The notes: generated by a model not told the origin, from the letters alone. Counted from the first letter of the stretch, positions 20,482 to 33,675 are shown. The stretch: 54,162 nt of DNA from Astrothelium macrocarpum (GCA_021030915.1 JAGEMR010000175.1:1-54162); one strand, 5' to 3'. Program-made: numbers and translations.

Positions 20482-22011
20482 ATGCAGACCTCTAGGCAAA
20501 TAGCTCCTGCTGCATACAATACGACCTATCTTTCATTTCTATACAATACCGCAACCATTCGACGAAGCTACTCGAGTATACATCAGCCTCAAAAGTTATC
20601 AAATTCCCTACAACTTACATCATGTCGCTCACCTAGGCGATCCCGACGGTGTATTTGCCGGCAGGATCTTCAAAATGCGTCATTGTCCACAGGAACGAGA
20701 GTCTGCGCTCGCGACTTAGATTACGTTCCGTTTGAGGGGGAGGAAGGTCAACATGATACAGACTCAACAAGCAAATCGACCCTCACAGATGAAGAAGGAA
20801 AAGCTTTCGCTCGCTTGCTAGCTGATAAGAAAGGTGGCGCTGAGGAAAAGGATGATATCGAAGAACTACGTCGTGCCAGCTCCAAAGCTCTCCAAGCCAG
20901 AAAAGGATCTCAGCCCGATTATGATTCTGTTCTAGCAATTTTACAGAGTGTAATGGCAACTACCTCAAAGGAGAAGAAGCAAACCGACTTATCCAAATCA
21001 TTGCCACCACCGCTACGCACACTTCTTCGAGCGAAACGAGAATCAGTCAGCCGCGACGGATATGCTGAAGATCCCCACCAGGACGAACACATCATCAACC
21101 GCGCCCAAGACATCGAATACGCGCGCGTCGACAAGCTCCTCTCCTCCGCCAAAACCGACGTCGAGCTGTGGAACGTGCTCGAACAGCACGTCTTTGCCCG
21201 CATCCAAGCCCTCACCACAGACACATCCGCCGCCGCCGACTCCCCCTCCACCCCCGATTCCACTTCCAACAAGTCTCCTTCTCCGACCTCCTCCTCACCC
21301 CTCCCACCAACACCCACGACTCCCACACCCACCACCGCCCCCACCACCAAAGCCGACGTCCAATCCACCGCCGCCCACGCGGCGCGCCTCACGCCCTCGA
21401 CGCTCTCGCGCCCACAGACCCGCTCCGCCCAGCTACAACACGACGCAGCCCTCGCCCTGCTCGCGCCCAACTACCCGGCGTGGCTTTTGCGCGCCGCGCG
21501 GTTGCTGCGCCACGACTTCCCCGCGAGCCGCAGCAGCGGCTCCCCGGGGTCGGCGCTGGTGCTGTCGCTGCTGCCGCGGGTGCAGGCGCTGGGGATGGCG
21601 TCGTGGGCGATGGGCGCGAGCACGGCGCTGTACAACGAGGTGCTGACCGCGCTGTGGCGGGATTTCGGGGATCTGGAGGGGGTGGGGAGGGTGTTGGAGG
21701 AGATGGAGGCCGGCGGGTTGGAGGTCGATGCGGGGACGGTGGAGGTGGTGTTGGGGATTGTGAAGGAGGGGAGGAGGAGGAGGAATGGGGCGGAGGGGAG
21801 ATTGATGTGGTGGGTTGCGAGGATGGATGGGGAGGAGAGGAGGAGGTCCGCGATGAAGGGGTGGAGGAGGAGGGTGACGGAACGGTTGGAGGTGGAGGCT
21901 GTGGAGAGGGCGGAGAGGAGGGCGGAGAGGGAGAGGGTTGGGAGGGAGGGAGTGGGAGAGGGGGATGGTGTGGGGAGAGTTGGGGTTGGGGTAGGGCAGG
22001 AAGGGGGTTGA
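20482..22011 (+). CDS. Mtf2-like mitochondrial protein
   Basis: The ATG at 20482 starts a 509-residue product with an Arg/Ser-rich N terminus lacking acidic residues (RQIAPAAY...IRRSYSSIHQ), a likely mitochondrial presequence. The region VDKLLSSAKTDVELWNVLEQ and the later YNEVLTALWRDFGDLEGVGR match the C-terminal domain of fungal Mtf2-like proteins, which act in mitochondrial mRNA maturation or translation. A Pro/Thr/Ser linker splits the domain, and the tail is unusually rich in Arg, Glu and Gly. The frame is open upstream to 20269, but that part overlaps CMR1's start. The base composition changes sharply along the exon (C-rich, then G/A-rich). Family assignment is fairly sure; the exact role is inferred. 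Confidence 0.75.
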   Translation: MQTSRQIAPAAYNTTYLSFLYNTATIRRSYSSIHQPQKLSNSLQLTSCRSPRRSRRCICRQDLQNASLSTGTRVCARDLDYVPFEGEEGQHDTDSTSKSTLTDEEGKAFARLLADKKGGAEEKDDIEELRRASSKALQARKGSQPDYDSVLAILQSVMATTSKEKKQTDLSKSLPPPLRTLLRAKRESVSRDGYAEDPHQDEHIINRAQDIEYARVDKLLSSAKTDVELWNVLEQHVFARIQALTTDTSAAADSPSTPDSTSNKSPSPTSSSPLPPTPTTPTPTTAPTTKADVQSTAAHAARLTPSTLSRPQTRSAQLQHDAALALLAPNYPAWLLRAARLLRHDFPASRSSGSPGSALVLSLLPRVQALGMASWAMGASTALYNEVLTALWRDFGDLEGVGRVLEEMEAGGLEVDAGTVEVVLGIVKEGRRRRNGAEGRLMWWVARMDGEERRRSAMKGWRRRVTERLEVEAVERAERRAERERVGREGVGEGDGVGRVGVGVGQEGG

Positions 22012-22295
22012 GGAGATGGATTTGGTTGAGGTGTTTGTACTGTCTTGGAAGCATCTAGGACTATGGCGATACGATCTGTGGAGATATACAAAGTTGTTTA
22101 GATTCAAGGTTATCGAGCGATGAAGCACGACTTTCTATCAACTCCCGCTTGCCAATGCAGCCACCAACTCCGTGCCCGCTCTAATCCTAGACATGAGGCC
22201 CAAAAGCCTAAGAATGCATCAGTGCATAAGAGTCATTCTAGTAATGCGTTAATGTCCTCGCTTCCACCAGTCTTCAGTATCGGTCTGTTCTGGGC

Positions 22296-25200
22296 CTAAA
22301 GCCTTGGATCTGGGACCTGCCCTTCGACTATGCTCACTGCGCCTACATTCCCCGTGTCTGCGCTTCCGTTGAGTAATGAGATGACGCTGATAACGTCTGC
22401 TGGCTCCAGGAGATGCCAGTTTGCCAAAGTTTGTTTTGATGAGGCGCCGACTGTGACGGAAAAGATGTGGTCGTTAGGTAAGGAGGAGAGGGAGAGAGCA
22501 CGGAACATATCTGCAATCGCCAGCATCTGTTAGCCACGTATCTTAATCTAGGAAACCGTACCCTCTAAGGGTGCAATAACCATCACCAAGGCTTGGAAGT
22601 AGAATACATACCTTCATCCGTAAAGTCATCCCCCAAGCACAGCACAAAATCCGGTGGACTGCCACCCTCAACCCCACCATTCCCTTGCTGCATCTCCCGA
22701 ATCAGGCGCTTCGCAATCTCGCCCTTGTTGACGAGCTTCGGACGAACCTCGAGATTGGCTTTGCCCGCCATGACCTCGACAGGCCACTGCTGGGTAACAG
22801 TCTTGTTGAGATAGTGCTGGCACTCGCGGGCCTGGTAGGCGCCATACTCTGGGTCCGCACGTCGGTAGTGCCAGGTGAGAGCAATCTTTTTACGTTCGAC
22901 AAAAGAGCCTGTTTGAGATCAGTACTGAATCCATCTTATTCTCAAGACGAGACGAGATTGCTTTGAACAAAAGACGAAAATAAACACAACCACTTACCCT
23001 GCGTCTTCTCCGACCACTGCGCAAACACCTCCGCCACCTTATCCCGCCACCCCATATCAATCTCACGCGTCAGATCCTCCCAGTCCTCCCGCCCCGGCTT
23101 CCGCATAAAACTGCCATGCTCCGCGCTCAATCCCAACTCACTAATATGCCCCATCCACGTATCCAAAAACGCCTGATCCCTGCCACTAATAATCCACACG
23201 CTATTGCGCGGGTCCGACGCGAGCGTCTTGATCGTGCGAATCACCCGATCCGACGGAATCGCGCTCTGCGGATCCTTGACAATCGGCGTGAGCGTGCCAT
23301 CGTAATCGAACATGAACAGGCGCTTCTTGGCGCTGCGGTACTGGCGCAGCAGCTTGGCGCGGTCGAGGACGGGCGTCGCGAACGACTGGTCGAACGACGC
23401 GAGGTTCGTCAGCAGGCGCTTGAGGTACGCGTGTGTCCAGGCCTGCACCGTGTTGCTGGTGACGTGGCGGTACAGGCGGGCCTGCGTGCGCTGCCGGTCC
23501 TGGGCTGGCATGGTCAGCGCCTGGTGCAGCGCGGCGGCGACGCCGCCGAGGTCCCAGGGGTTGATGTGCAGCGCTGCCGAGAGGGAGCCCGCGGTGCCGG
23601 AGAATTCGGACAGGATGAGCGGGCCGTGGTGGTCTTTTTGGCACACGACGTATTCGAGGGAGGTGGTGTTCATGCCGTCGCGGACCGAGGTGATGAGGCC
23701 GACGTCGGCGACGCGGAGGAGGGCGAAGTATTCTTCTTTGGAGAGGTATTGGGGGAAGTGTTGGACGGGGGAGAAGTTGATGGAGCCGAATTTGCCGTTG
23801 ATGCGGGTAACGAGGTCGGAGATTTTGTTGGCCGTCTTGTTGTCTTCGGCGTCATCTTTGGTGTTGGCTGGTCCGGTTGGGCTGGTGACTTGGATCAAGA
23901 CGACCTTGTCACGCCATTCGGGGTATTGTTCGAGGAAGACTTCAAAAGCCTGTAGTTTCTGAGCAACGCCGCGGACAGAGTCCAGCCGGTCTCGTCCGAC
24001 AATAATCTTTTTCCCGGCATAGATCTCACGAATACCGGCTACCTTTTCATCCACTCGAGGATCATCGAAAGCTGCACGCTGAGTTGCTTGGGCGTGGATG
24101 CCAATTGGAAGCACATCTACCGCGACATGAGCACCATATGCATCGACGCCGGCAGATGAGGACTCAAAGCCCAGAATACGGGTACAGCAAGACGAAAAGT
24201 GGCGGGAATAACTGAACGCCTGAAATCCAATCATGTTTGCTCCGAGAACACCTTCTAGAATCTCCTTGCGCCGGCTGAGGCAGCGGTAGAACTCGCTGCT
24301 GGGAAACGGTATATGCAGAAAGAAACCGATGTAGACATTTGCCAGTCGTTGTCGTAAGAGACTTGGAAGTAAGAGAAGGTAGTAGTCATGGATGAGGACG
24401 ATATCGCCAGGCTTATAGATTTCGATAATGCGATCTGCAAAGAGCTTGTTCATTCGGTAATAATCCGCCCATGACCTGCGAATGACACGACCGTCGCTTG
24501 GTTCATTCTGCTTGTAGTGAAACATGGTGTATAGCTCGTGCTCAGCGTACTTGCGCCATCGGGCTTGGTCTCTGAGTACGATTGTGTCGCCATCTTTTTC
24601 CGTCTCATCTGTCAGCCAGACGGGAACAATTTTGCCGCCATGATCTCGCTCAAGCTGGCCCTCTAGACGTTCCCGGTCGGCTTTGGACACTCTTATGCTA
24701 TCCGTCTGACCAGGTTCTGGCACAGGTGTGTTGGCGTCAAGCGGTATTGGGGCGGAAGATTTGTTTAAGGGAGTTACGCTGATGGATGTAGCATTCGGCG
24801 TTTCCTGAGATCGTGGACCAGCATTCCTGACTTCACCGGTCCAGCCAACCAATGTGTGGTTCCATTGCGAATCTTCTGAGGCAAGGTAGGCAAACGAATC
24901 GAAAAGAGCTGAAGTTCCACGTCGAGATCCAAGCTCCTGAGCACAATGTCAGCGTCAAATACCAGATAAAATAATGCTCAAGAGGCTTCATACCCAGTCC
25001 TTCCCTGGAGTGTGCCCAATGGTGTAAGGGACACAAAATGTAGCTGTAATGATGCCTCCACTCAGAGCAAGACCGGCATGAGTTGTTCGAAGATCCGTCG
25101 TAAATGCGTTTGGATCATCCTTGCTCTCTCCACTCAGACTCAATCTCTTCAGCAACTCTTCTCCTGTCCTTGCGCCGGCAGCAACTTCAGTAGGCGATGT

Positions 25201-25437
25201 TGGTCTTCCCTCGCTATCTCTATTTGAGTATGAATTTGACCCCCATGGCGGTCCTGGTGTAGACCCCGATAATGGAGTGGCTTGGGAACGAGCAGAGTCA
25301 GGTCGTCTGAGTTCGGTGTAGGCAGAAGTGCCTTCGGGGAGAACACCTGGTGTAACGGGGACTCTTGTGACATCTTCCCGTAGAGCAGGATGGATGGATA
25401 TTTGCCGGTCAACACCCGGCCTCTGAAACTCAGACAT
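22296..25437 (-). CDS. TPS2: Trehalose-6-phosphate phosphatase (Tps2/OrlA type)
   Basis: Four exons (25437-24994, 24936-22998, 22908-22612, 22510-22296) give 964 residues. After a Ser/Pro-rich N terminus comes a GT20 synthase-like domain (about residues 130-670, with IHDYYLLLLPSLLRQRLANV and SVRDGMNTTSLEYVVCQ), then a HAD phosphatase domain that starts FMFDYDGTLTP near 689, whose first Asp is the nucleophile. LGDDFTDEDMF is restored by splicing of exons 3 and 4. It converts trehalose-6-phosphate to trehalose in the cytosolic synthase complex. The GT20 loop reads RLDSVRG where active synthases have a Lys, as expected for the regulatory or inactive domain of Tps2 proteins. The length and the joined domains exclude Tps1. 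Convergent with the Mtf2-like gene, 284 bp apart. Confidence 0.92.
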
Positions 25438-26337
25438 CTGAATAATCAGATTATGATTGTGACGCGTTGTTTACGTGGAGGATAGTATTTCGTAGACTAT
25501 TATGGGTGGTGAAAGTATGGCGCGGCTGACTCTGTTCAATGCTTCAGAACAGCACTTTTAGACGTATGACAAACCGGGAGGGCGCAGTTTACAGGGAAAA
25601 TGTTGGGAAATGTGATTAGCAAGCTAATTGCTCGAATGTGAATTACCGCATGGAGAGCTTTTGAGGGGTTTGCTGGTAAGTCAATGGGGCGGAGCGATTG
25701 ATTGCAAACAATAACAAAAGGAACAGCCTTGGCTGGAGAGGCGGGAGATTCAGAGGACAGGGCAGAAGGAAGAGGGTGGGAATCGAGTTGGGGAGATAGC
25801 AAAGCAAAATACCATGTGTTCAGTTTCCCAGCTTGGATGGATGCTCGACTGTGGCGCATGTGCACCAGCCACTGAGGCCTGCACTGAAGCCTATTACGTA
25901 GGTACGTAATTGGATACGATGGCGCCACAGTTTACACGTTGAATGGAGAGAAAGTTGTTGTTTGGAAGACGGATTCTTTCCATTATGCATTACTATAATA
26001 CCTTCCTCTTTACCTAAGACCACGCAGCTTGCAACCTCAAGCTCTTCACCATTTGTATAGTCAGGTCTCCACCAGACTCCGAACGAGTGTCTTCTTGACA
26101 CCAATCAATCAAGAAATCCCCGCTAATGCTATGCACGGGCGAATGAAAAATTATGTACAGTCCAACCATATGCAGGTCGACCTCCGTATCTATAAACTCT
26201 TTTCGGAAGACCAAAGTCCAACAGCACCGGTCAAATGCAAGCGAACGTCTTTGCCCTCTTTGCAGCAGAAGCGAGAGCGACAGTGGGTATCCCAAAAAAA
26301 AAATCCATGAAGAGAAAAGAAGCGAATGTACAGAAAT
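25438..26337. other. TPS2 upstream region
   Basis: This holds the TPS2 promoter and no supported gene. A palindrome TTACGTAGGTACGTAA lies at 25894-25909. Confidence 0.45.
25664..25668 (-). promoter_or_regulatory. Single stress-response element core upstream of TPS2
   Basis: The CCCCT/AGGGG core lies 227 bp upstream of the TPS2 start. Trehalose genes of yeast are Msn2/4 targets through such sites, but a single 5-base match has little weight. Confidence 0.25.
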
Positions 26338-26574
26338 TTACAGCCAGCCCTTGATGTGTCGGGATATGAGGATTAAGGTTGAAATCGCAGATGCGGAAAT
26401 GAGGGCTGAGAGGAGGGTCTGGCTGGAAGAAGATTCAAAAAAACGGTCGAAATCCTTTTTTCCCGACCCATCAAAGCGAGAGTCTAGAAATCCACCGTTG
26501 GAAAAATAATGGTAAAGAAGTGTTGAAATAATGCTGATGACGAGACATGCCCTAAGCAAAAAACGCCATGCCAT
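26338..26574 (-). CDS. Possible small two-span membrane protein
   Basis: An ATG frame of 78 residues starts MAWRFLLRACLVISIISTLL and ends with a second hydrophobic stretch LLSALISASAISTLILISR, with a polar Ser/Asp-rich loop between. Composition and ATG start make it better than a random frame. It lies 161 bp downstream of the AUR1 stop on the same strand, so it could be part of the AUR1 3' UTR. No family is recognised. Confidence 0.3.
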   Translation of the reverse strand: MAWRFLLRACLVISIISTLLYHYFSNGGFLDSRFDGSGKKDFDRFFESSSSQTLLSALISASAISTLILISRHIKGWL

Positions 26575-26735
26575 GCCAATTGAAAAATCATAAGATGCGT
26601 ATGCCGAGTTGAAATGCTATGCGCCCGGAGCGATAACAAAAAATGTACCATGCGACTCGAATAGCAATCCTGGTAATAGAACGCACAAGTCTATTATCGA
26701 AAGACGAAGAGATATGTAATGTCGTGTGTGCTTTT

Positions 26736-28221
26736 TTAACGCTGGGCTTCAGTATCGGAACTGGATGCCAAAGTATCGCCATCCCACAAGTTTGGTGATG
26801 ATTCATCCGTCGGGCTCCGGATACCAGCCGAAGGGCTGCGGTGACCGGATGAAAACGACGACGACGATCCGATGGTCCATTCGTCGCTGTCGAATGGAGC
26901 GGAGGGGAAGCTTTCGAGATCGGCAAGACCATAAGCGTAAGTGTCGTTGGAGTCGCCAATCTCGGTGTAGTCGTAATCCCAGCGGAACATCTTGTCGAGT
27001 TGCACTCTGGGGAGGAATTTGGATTTGGTAATGGCAAATGTAATACACGCAACTATACGTCTATTAGTCAAAGGTTCGGGGATATGGTTCTGGGTGGCAA
27101 CTCACGTAGACTGCCAGCCACAAGATCCACAGCGTAGTGGTGAGAGAGGTACATGGTTGCCCATGAAATCCAGAGGGCATAGAGAATGAAGAGCGGTTTG
27201 AGCTTGGGGAAACAGTGGCTCATGAATAGAGCCTCAATAGTGGCATTTCCCGCGTGCAGCGATGGGAAGGCTCCAAACACCAACGGTGAAGCTGTAAAAG
27301 TAGACGTGTACATGTCGAAACCGAGAAGTTTGTCGATTGCAGCAAGTCCGGCTGGGGAACCAGGCATGCTGTAGTTTGCTGGAGCCAGACCGTACATGTT
27401 TTCGTACCACGGTGCGGAACATGGGAACAAGAGTTGGATGGTGACGCCAGCAAGGTTCATGTATCCAAAGGATCTTGCAAAAGTCGGAACCGTGCCAGGC
27501 GGTCCAAAGACGAACATGATTGCCGAGCAGACGAAGGGGGCACCAAAATGTGTGAGTCCGTATGGTATCCATGCCAAGACATCCAATACGACGTGTTTAT
27601 GGGCAGATAGGATATTACTTAGGTTTGCTCCGTAGAAGATGTTTTCCAGAGCAGGTAGGACGCGAACCCATATTGGAGGTCGATATTCACCGGATACGAA
27701 CCTGGAAGTGGTTCGTTAATGTCCAGTCCAAGATCATGCAATTTCAATGTGCATCATGATGTCGTCAAATGATACATCGGGATGAAAACTTACTGGCATG
27801 CATAAAATAAAATCAGCCAAGTAGCTATGGGAAGAAATGGCAAGAAGAATTGTCGCGTTATCGGTATCGTGAGCGAGGTGAGAAGTAGTGTTGCCACCAG
27901 GGTCTTGGTAAAAGGCCCGGGGGCCTGCATGATGCACAGCGAAAAAATGCCCAGCACTGCCATAAACAGGTATTGTCCATCATAAAAAGACCACTGATGT
28001 TGTTGCAGTACTCGCAAGGTATCCGCCGGCGACACGGAAGTCTGCAGCGACGCGATGCTCGACGTTGGTGATTTCCGACTGTGCAATTTCGACCGCAATC
28101 TCCGGCGTAATCGGTGCGGCACGAGAACGGGTAATGAAGGCCATGGCAGCGGGAGTTTGGCTTTGGTAAACATGAACTGCGCTGCGTCGTCCCGTAAGGA
28201 CTGATATGTGGCTTTTCCCAT
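26736..28221 (-). CDS. AUR1: Inositol phosphorylceramide synthase Aur1
   Basis: Exons 28221-27794, 27701-27106 and 27052-26736 give 446 residues. Family landmarks are dense: YRPPIWVRVLPALENIFYGA, WIPYGLTHFGAPFVCSA, FGPPGTVPTFARSFGYMNLA, then the PAP2-type catalytic motifs FPSLHAGN and YLSHHYAVD. Several membrane helices are evident and a hydrophilic Ser/Asp-rich tail ends the protein. The Golgi enzyme transfers phosphoinositol to ceramide; it is essential and is the target of aureobasidin A. The two introns (92 and 53 bp) have good donors (GTAAGT and GTGAGT), and splicing restores the order AGSL-LACITFAITKSKFLPR. The frame opens slightly upstream with GTG, but the ATG at 28221 is the natural start. 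Confidence 0.95.
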
Positions 28222-29603
28222 GGCCACTGACGTCGTGTCGTGTCGAGTTCCGGACAGCTGGGGGTGTTAGGGGGAAGGGTGGGGAGGGAATGGCGGCGGT
28301 CGATGCGCCGATGTCGAGATTTCGGGGGATGTCACGATTTGTTCAAGAATGCGAACGCGATCATGAGACTGTTTGGCTTATGGAAGTTGGTAAGATGAGG
28401 AAGAGCGGACGAGAAAAGGGCCTTGGGGGAAGTAGGAGGCCTGAGGGTTGGCACCGTTGAGTTGTGGGTAACGGAAGTTGACGGCACCTGCGGTGGCTTG
28501 AACCCCAAGTACGGTACCTATGCAACGATGATGATGCTGTACGGCGGCTGAGCAGAGCAGTGCAGTGATGCGCAACAAATGACGACGGAACTCGAGGAGA
28601 GGATTTGCAAACAGAAGCTTCTGCTACGACACGCAAGAAGAACAGCGAGAAGCAAAAAAGCAACGAGGAAAAAGGGAGTGCATGTCGGGGTGTCGGGGTG
28701 GCAGGTGTTGAGCTTGTTCGGAGGCGGAATCGCAATTTCAGCGACGAACACGGTTCCCCGGCATGACGTGGTCTGATTCGCCCGCGCCCGAATCCGTCAC
28801 TTTCATGTCAGTCAGCCCTTTGCTAACGGACTAGCGAGCATTATTCATGCTGCCCAATTTTATCGCATCGAGTAACTAATCTAACCATACCGTACGCGCG
28901 AAAGGGCGTTGATGTTCGTGCCCCGAATCTCGTTCATCGTTAGTTCGACAAGCCACCGTGATAGCGGGTGACATTTGAAACAGTTGGCGTGTGTTGTGCC
29001 TCGCTGCCCCCTTCCATTGTTGGTTTCCAGCTGGCCAGCCACCGCAATTCTAACTCTACTTGCTTACCTACTAACCTCTTGGCTTGGCGCGTATCTGATG
29101 GCGATGACTGCACTTGTTTCACATTGGCACACAGGCAGTTGCAATTCTTGTCATGGTTACTTTCTAGTGCAGCTTACTGTCTACAGACTTGAAGAGACTC
29201 GCTAGCTGAGGTAATGACTGGTGCAGGGTGGCAGTCTGCAACGAACAATGAACACAACGAGGTAACCGGCATCGTCAGTCCACATAAACCCAGTCCCAAA
29301 CCATCCTCCCAAAACTATTCATTATCAAATACACAGAGAAAGAAATCATCCTCTTTGTTGAACCATCGTCCGCCTTGCCCATAATACATCCCGGTGTACC
29401 CCATGTCCCAAAGGAGTCAATCCCATTCATTGCTCCAATCCGATTCCCAATTTTCCGTCGAATGCCGAACGCCGGGTGCCTCATTGTCATAACCATTAGT
29501 GTACACTCTTGGAGTCATGCCCATCTTTCTATCCATCAAAACACCTTTCGTAATCTCCGCTCTCCTTCCTTCAATTTCCTACGCCATTCTACTTTTTTTT
29601 CCT
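28222..29603. other. No gene seen
   Basis: This lies between the AUR1 start and the 3' end of the Swi5-type gene. Short frames such as 28361-28735 on the minus strand have a hydrophobic run but overlap other frames and lack a motif. Confidence 0.5.
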
Positions 29604-31193
29604 TCAAGTCACATTCTGCAACCATCCGTTCATGATGGCCTCAGGAGTCACTTCTGTAGTCATGTTGTTTGGGAACATGTCAAGATCATAAGTGCTCATA
29701 AGCGCTTTTTCACCAATGGGGTCCTTCTCGAGATCACAAATGAGCTTCTCAATATCATCATCGAAATAAGGAGATGGTGTATTGGAAAGGGAAAGCTCAT
29801 CCAATGGGTGTTCCCCCACTGATACTTGGCTTGGTGAGCCTGAGTCCGTGTTTGAACTATGGCTATCTTCGCTGTGGTGCTCTGGTGGTGATGATGCCAA
29901 GTGGTCCGAGGATGGTGGCGATAGAGTCAGCATCTCAGGAGAAATCCCTTCTTCGGCTAATACATGTTCCATTCCATTGGATCTTGAAGTAATGTCGTCG
30001 CTGTCACACACCTGTGGTGGCGAAGATCCAATTTGTGAAGTAGGTGGAGTGACCTCCATATGCGCCGGGAAGTTGATGTATTCCTCATCGATGGTTTGCA
30101 TATCGATATAGTTGGCTGCGTCGAAAATGTTGGATTCTGGTGGTGTCATCACATCGGACGTCTGCGATGCGTCAGAACCGGAAACGGAATTGGATGAGAT
30201 GTATCCCGGGTCCGCTTCAGCAAATGCATCGAGTCTTCGTGCTCTATTGGCTTTTTCCACACGGTCCTCCATATTAGGTCGCATCTTCCTGGGTCGTCCG
30301 CGTTTGACATCACGTTTGAAGCAGTTGGGAAAGGCGCCAATGCACCCGCCTCGCTGGCGATGCCGAGTTAGAGCGTCATGACGACTGAAACCGTGACCAC
30401 AGAGGCAGACGTGAGGTCTCTCTCCAGAATGAATCTTGGCGTGTCGTTTGAGGTCGTGTTGTCGAACAAAGCGTTTGAGGCACTCGTTGCACTTGTATTG
30501 TCGGTCTCCAAGGTGAGTTTGGATGTGAGACTTGATGTTTTCGCGGCGTCCGAACTTCTTGCCGCACTTTTCAAAGAGGCAAACCCACTTTCCGTCAACG
30601 GGATCTTGCTCACCAACAAAGGCTTGCACTTCTTCGGCCGTGATACCAGTCTCCTCAATTGATGCATTCAGGTCCGGGTTCATGACCAGAGCTGAACGAG
30701 GCGAGAGAGGTCCATGGGTTGGTGAGAAACTGATTCCCAAGTCAAGAGCAGTCTGGGATGATGACGCTAGAAGCGTGCTGTGGTCGGGAAAAGATGCTTG
30801 TGAGTCCAATGAGATGGTCGGTTCCTCAATAAGAGTCGGCATTGGTGGAGTTTGATCTGCTACTAATGATTGTGAGCGAAACACGAGGTCAGTCATGAAT
30901 GCTTGATCAGAAGCTGTTGCTACTGGAAATGCATAGTCAGGTGCTTCTGTGAACGCCGGCATTGGTGCGACGTCTAGACTAGCCCGGTTAGGCTTTTGAA
31001 TGGTGTTTGGCGGCGTAAGTTGGGCATTGGTCGATGGTGGTGTCTTTGGTAGGTCTTGCTGTGGTTCATCGCCGAATCGTTTCTTGAACTCTTCAATTCG
31101 GTCAGCAATATCTTTTCTCGCTTGCTCACGCTGAGAAAATTCCATGATGTTTTGTAGCAGCACTTGCTGCTGGGGGTAGCCCGGCTGGGCCAT
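29604..31193 (-). CDS. Swi5/Ace2-type C2H2 transcription factor
   Basis: The ATG at 31193 starts a 529-residue protein. A coiled N-terminal segment (LLQNIMEFSQREQARKDIAD) is typical of the filamentous-fungal Swi5/Ace2 relatives. The zinc fingers are CLFEKCGKKFGRRENIKSH (C-x4-C), CNECLKRFVRQHDLKRH and CLCGHGFSRHDALTRH (C-x-C), ending RQRGGC; this trio is diagnostic. Downstream are a basic stretch RGRPRKM and acidic Ser/Pro-rich regions likely used for activation and phosphorylation. Members act in the nucleus on cell separation, conidiation or cell-wall genes. A TGACTAAC-like branch site and CAG just before the start suggest a possible upstream exon that would extend the N terminus. Confidence 0.88.
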   Translation of the reverse strand: MAQPGYPQQQVLLQNIMEFSQREQARKDIADRIEEFKKRFGDEPQQDLPKTPPSTNAQLTPPNTIQKPNRASLDVAPMPAFTEAPDYAFPVATASDQAFMTDLVFRSQSLVADQTPPMPTLIEEPTISLDSQASFPDHSTLLASSSQTALDLGISFSPTHGPLSPRSALVMNPDLNASIEETGITAEEVQAFVGEQDPVDGKWVCLFEKCGKKFGRRENIKSHIQTHLGDRQYKCNECLKRFVRQHDLKRHAKIHSGERPHVCLCGHGFSRHDALTRHRQRGGCIGAFPNCFKRDVKRGRPRKMRPNMEDRVEKANRARRLDAFAEADPGYISSNSVSGSDASQTSDVMTPPESNIFDAANYIDMQTIDEEYINFPAHMEVTPPTSQIGSSPPQVCDSDDITSRSNGMEHVLAEEGISPEMLTLSPPSSDHLASSPPEHHSEDSHSSNTDSGSPSQVSVGEHPLDELSLSNTPSPYFDDDIEKLICDLEKDPIGEKALMSTYDLDMFPNNMTTEVTPEAIMNGWLQNVT

Positions 31194-32599
<1,406 letters not shown>

Positions 32600-32947
32600 A
32601 TCTTTTCCCATAGCATAGAGACCTCTTTGCTCGACTACACACCATCATATAGTCGAGTGAAATAGCTAGTCTAAGAATAACCATGAATTTGTGTGATTTT
32701 AGTCTTGGTCATCCGGCTTTCTTCCAGTGATAAAAGTTTGGATGATAACATGGTATCTCTTACTGCTTTCTTAAAGACAATATTCATCCAAAATTTGACG
32801 CCTTGAACCATCCAAAGTAACCTATCCACCAATGTAAGCAGCCAGGAACTCCTATCCAAAGCTTCCGTGACTTCATCTCCTCTCCGACATACGTAATCAA
32901 GTAGACACTACGTAGATTAAGAGGGCATCTTGCCATAGAGTCTTGAA
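32600..32947. other. Convergent intergenic region
   Basis: These 348 bases hold the 3' ends of RPS31 and of the Mis14 gene. No gene or repeat is seen. Confidence 0.5.
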
Positions 32948-33675
32948 TCATCGTTTCCCCACCTCATTAGCAACCTCGACTGCCCTTTCACACTTCGCCA
33001 CCGTCTCCGTCAACCCACTCTTGAGTCCTACCAACCCCTGCGTCCCTCTCCCCCACATCTTCTGCACATCATCCCAACGCTCCAGTTTGCCTATATCCAA
33101 TTCCTGACTATCATTCTGCTGTCTCAGCCTCTCAGCCTCTGCTTGCGCCTGTGCATCCAGCTCCGTAGCATGCGCCGAATACGTGTCTCGGAATGTCCAA
33201 GCCGTCTGCTCCGGTGCTGTGCGCCGCAGGTTTGCAAGCGAGAGAATGAGTTCGTTATGTGTGTTTGTTAGCGCCGTGAGTCGCGAGGCCAGCCGGGTGT
33301 CGTAAGCTTCGTAGGCTTCTGGAAAGGGAGATGTGTTAATTCCCACGAATTGGAGCGAGGCTTGGATATGGAGCGATACGTACCCTCGCCTTCATGCGAT
33401 TCATCTTCCAGGAATACGCGCTCGGTGGCTTGAGGTTCTAGTCCGTTGATGCTGATGCTGTGCCGTGCGGATGTAAACGTGTTTTTGATGTATTCTTCAA
33501 CGAGACCCTCCACATCTCTCCTTAATTTATCCTCCTCTCCTCCATCTGGCGCTGCGGCTAGAGGTAGATTCTTGTCTATTATTCGCCTTGCGGCTCTTCT
33601 AGCGTTTGATCGTAGGTAGTGCAGGTCTGCAGGGGATTGAAGCTCAATTCTTCTGTGTGCAGATTCAACTTCCAT
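32948..33675 (-). CDS. NSL1: Kinetochore protein Mis14/Nsl1
   Basis: Exon 33675-33384, a 65-bp intron (GTACGT...TTCCAG) and exon 33318-32948 give 220 residues, the normal size. The N-terminal segment RRIELQSPADLHYLRSNARR and the following DKLRRDVEGLVEEYIKNTFT plus ISINGLEP are characteristic of Mis14/Nsl1. The C-terminal half is helical with WTFRDTYSAHATELDAQAQA. It is a subunit of the four-protein Mis12/MIND complex that links inner centromere and microtubule-binding kinetochore parts. The frame is open upstream to 33771, but the ATG at 33675 fits the family start. Confidence 0.88.

Noticed and set aside
21168..22128. Several long frames on both strands over the Mtf2-like gene
   Set aside because: Low-complexity shadows caused by the strand-biased composition of the real coding exon.
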